A stretch of DNA of 6,454 nucleotides from CBFGRU01 sp965651255 (GTDB taxonomy: Bacteria > Planctomycetota > Phycisphaerae > Phycisphaerales > SM1A02): assembly GCA_965651255.1 (NCBI GenBank), contig CBFGRU010000179.1, positions 1 to 6,454 of the forward strand, in the 5' to 3' direction. A model generated the notes under the pieces. It was not told where the DNA came from. It saw nothing but the letters and a program-made list of their open reading frames with translations, and did no database searches. Below are positions 6,409-6,454 of the stretch, in pieces (within the stretch, counting starts at the first letter, position 1; each line of letters starts with the position of its first letter). The position numbers were made by a program, and so were the translations under genes.

Positions 6409-6454
6409 AGATCGGAAGAGCGTCGTGTAGGGAAGAGTGTGGGTGGGGGGGGGG
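6409..6454. other. Illumina adapter read-through plus poly-G tail (non-biological)
   Basis: From AGATCGGAAGAGC at 6409 the sequence follows the TruSeq universal adapter (reverse-complement orientation) through the GAGTGT ending at 6440. The only difference is that the AAA run near 6433 reads AA. Positions 6441-6454 are G except for one T at 6444, as two-colour instruments report when signal is lost. It was carried into the assembled contig end and should be removed. Confidence 0.97.

Noticed and set aside
6056..6430. 124-codon open frame on the plus strand at the contig end
   Set aside because: It starts in the divergent intergenic region, is out of frame with the better ATG at 6195, and takes its stop codon from adapter sequence.

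Overview
The window is one end of a bacterial contig. The genes are tightly packed, the base composition is moderately GC-rich by eye, and no mobile element, RNA gene or CRISPR array is visible. It has two operons pointing at each other, followed by a short divergent region and a truncated gene that runs into sequencing artefact.

Positions 1-3555 (+) hold a three-gene succinate dehydrogenase (respiratory complex II) operon in the order membrane anchor, flavoprotein, iron-sulfur protein, joined by 1-nt stop/start overlaps. The subunits resemble mycobacterial Sdh1 (Rv0249c-Rv0247c type, 'type F' complex II), not the SdhCDAB or Bacillus SdhCAB types. The single 5-helix anchor carries the Cys/His-rich segments of the family in which a membrane-embedded Rieske-type [2Fe-2S] cluster has been reported. 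The anchor gene is cut off by the window start. Together the three proteins would oxidise succinate and reduce membrane quinone.

Positions 3657-5944 (-) hold a two-gene operon with a 4-nt ATGA overlap. The upstream gene encodes a UbiA-superfamily decaprenyl-phosphate 5-phosphoribosyltransferase homologue. The downstream gene encodes a polytopic GT-C-type glycosyltransferase-like protein with weak resemblance to eukaryotic ALG10/DIE2. The inferred logic is that the first protein makes a polyprenyl-linked pentose and the second transfers a lipid-linked sugar to an envelope acceptor.

Positions 5945-6194 form a divergent intergenic region with a perfect 13-nt palindrome and short direct repeats. 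At 6195 a gene for a membrane-anchored or secreted protein begins on the + strand. Genuine sequence stops near 6408; 6409-6440 is an Illumina TruSeq-type adapter with one missing A, and 6441-6454 is nearly pure G, as produced by two-colour sequencers without signal.

The organism cannot be fixed from this window. Type F complex II is best known from Actinobacteria. Weak Shine-Dalgarno signals and the ALG10-like protein make an environmental lineage such as Planctomycetota/Phycisphaerae a possible but low-confidence guess. The adapter tail suggests a short-read assembly.
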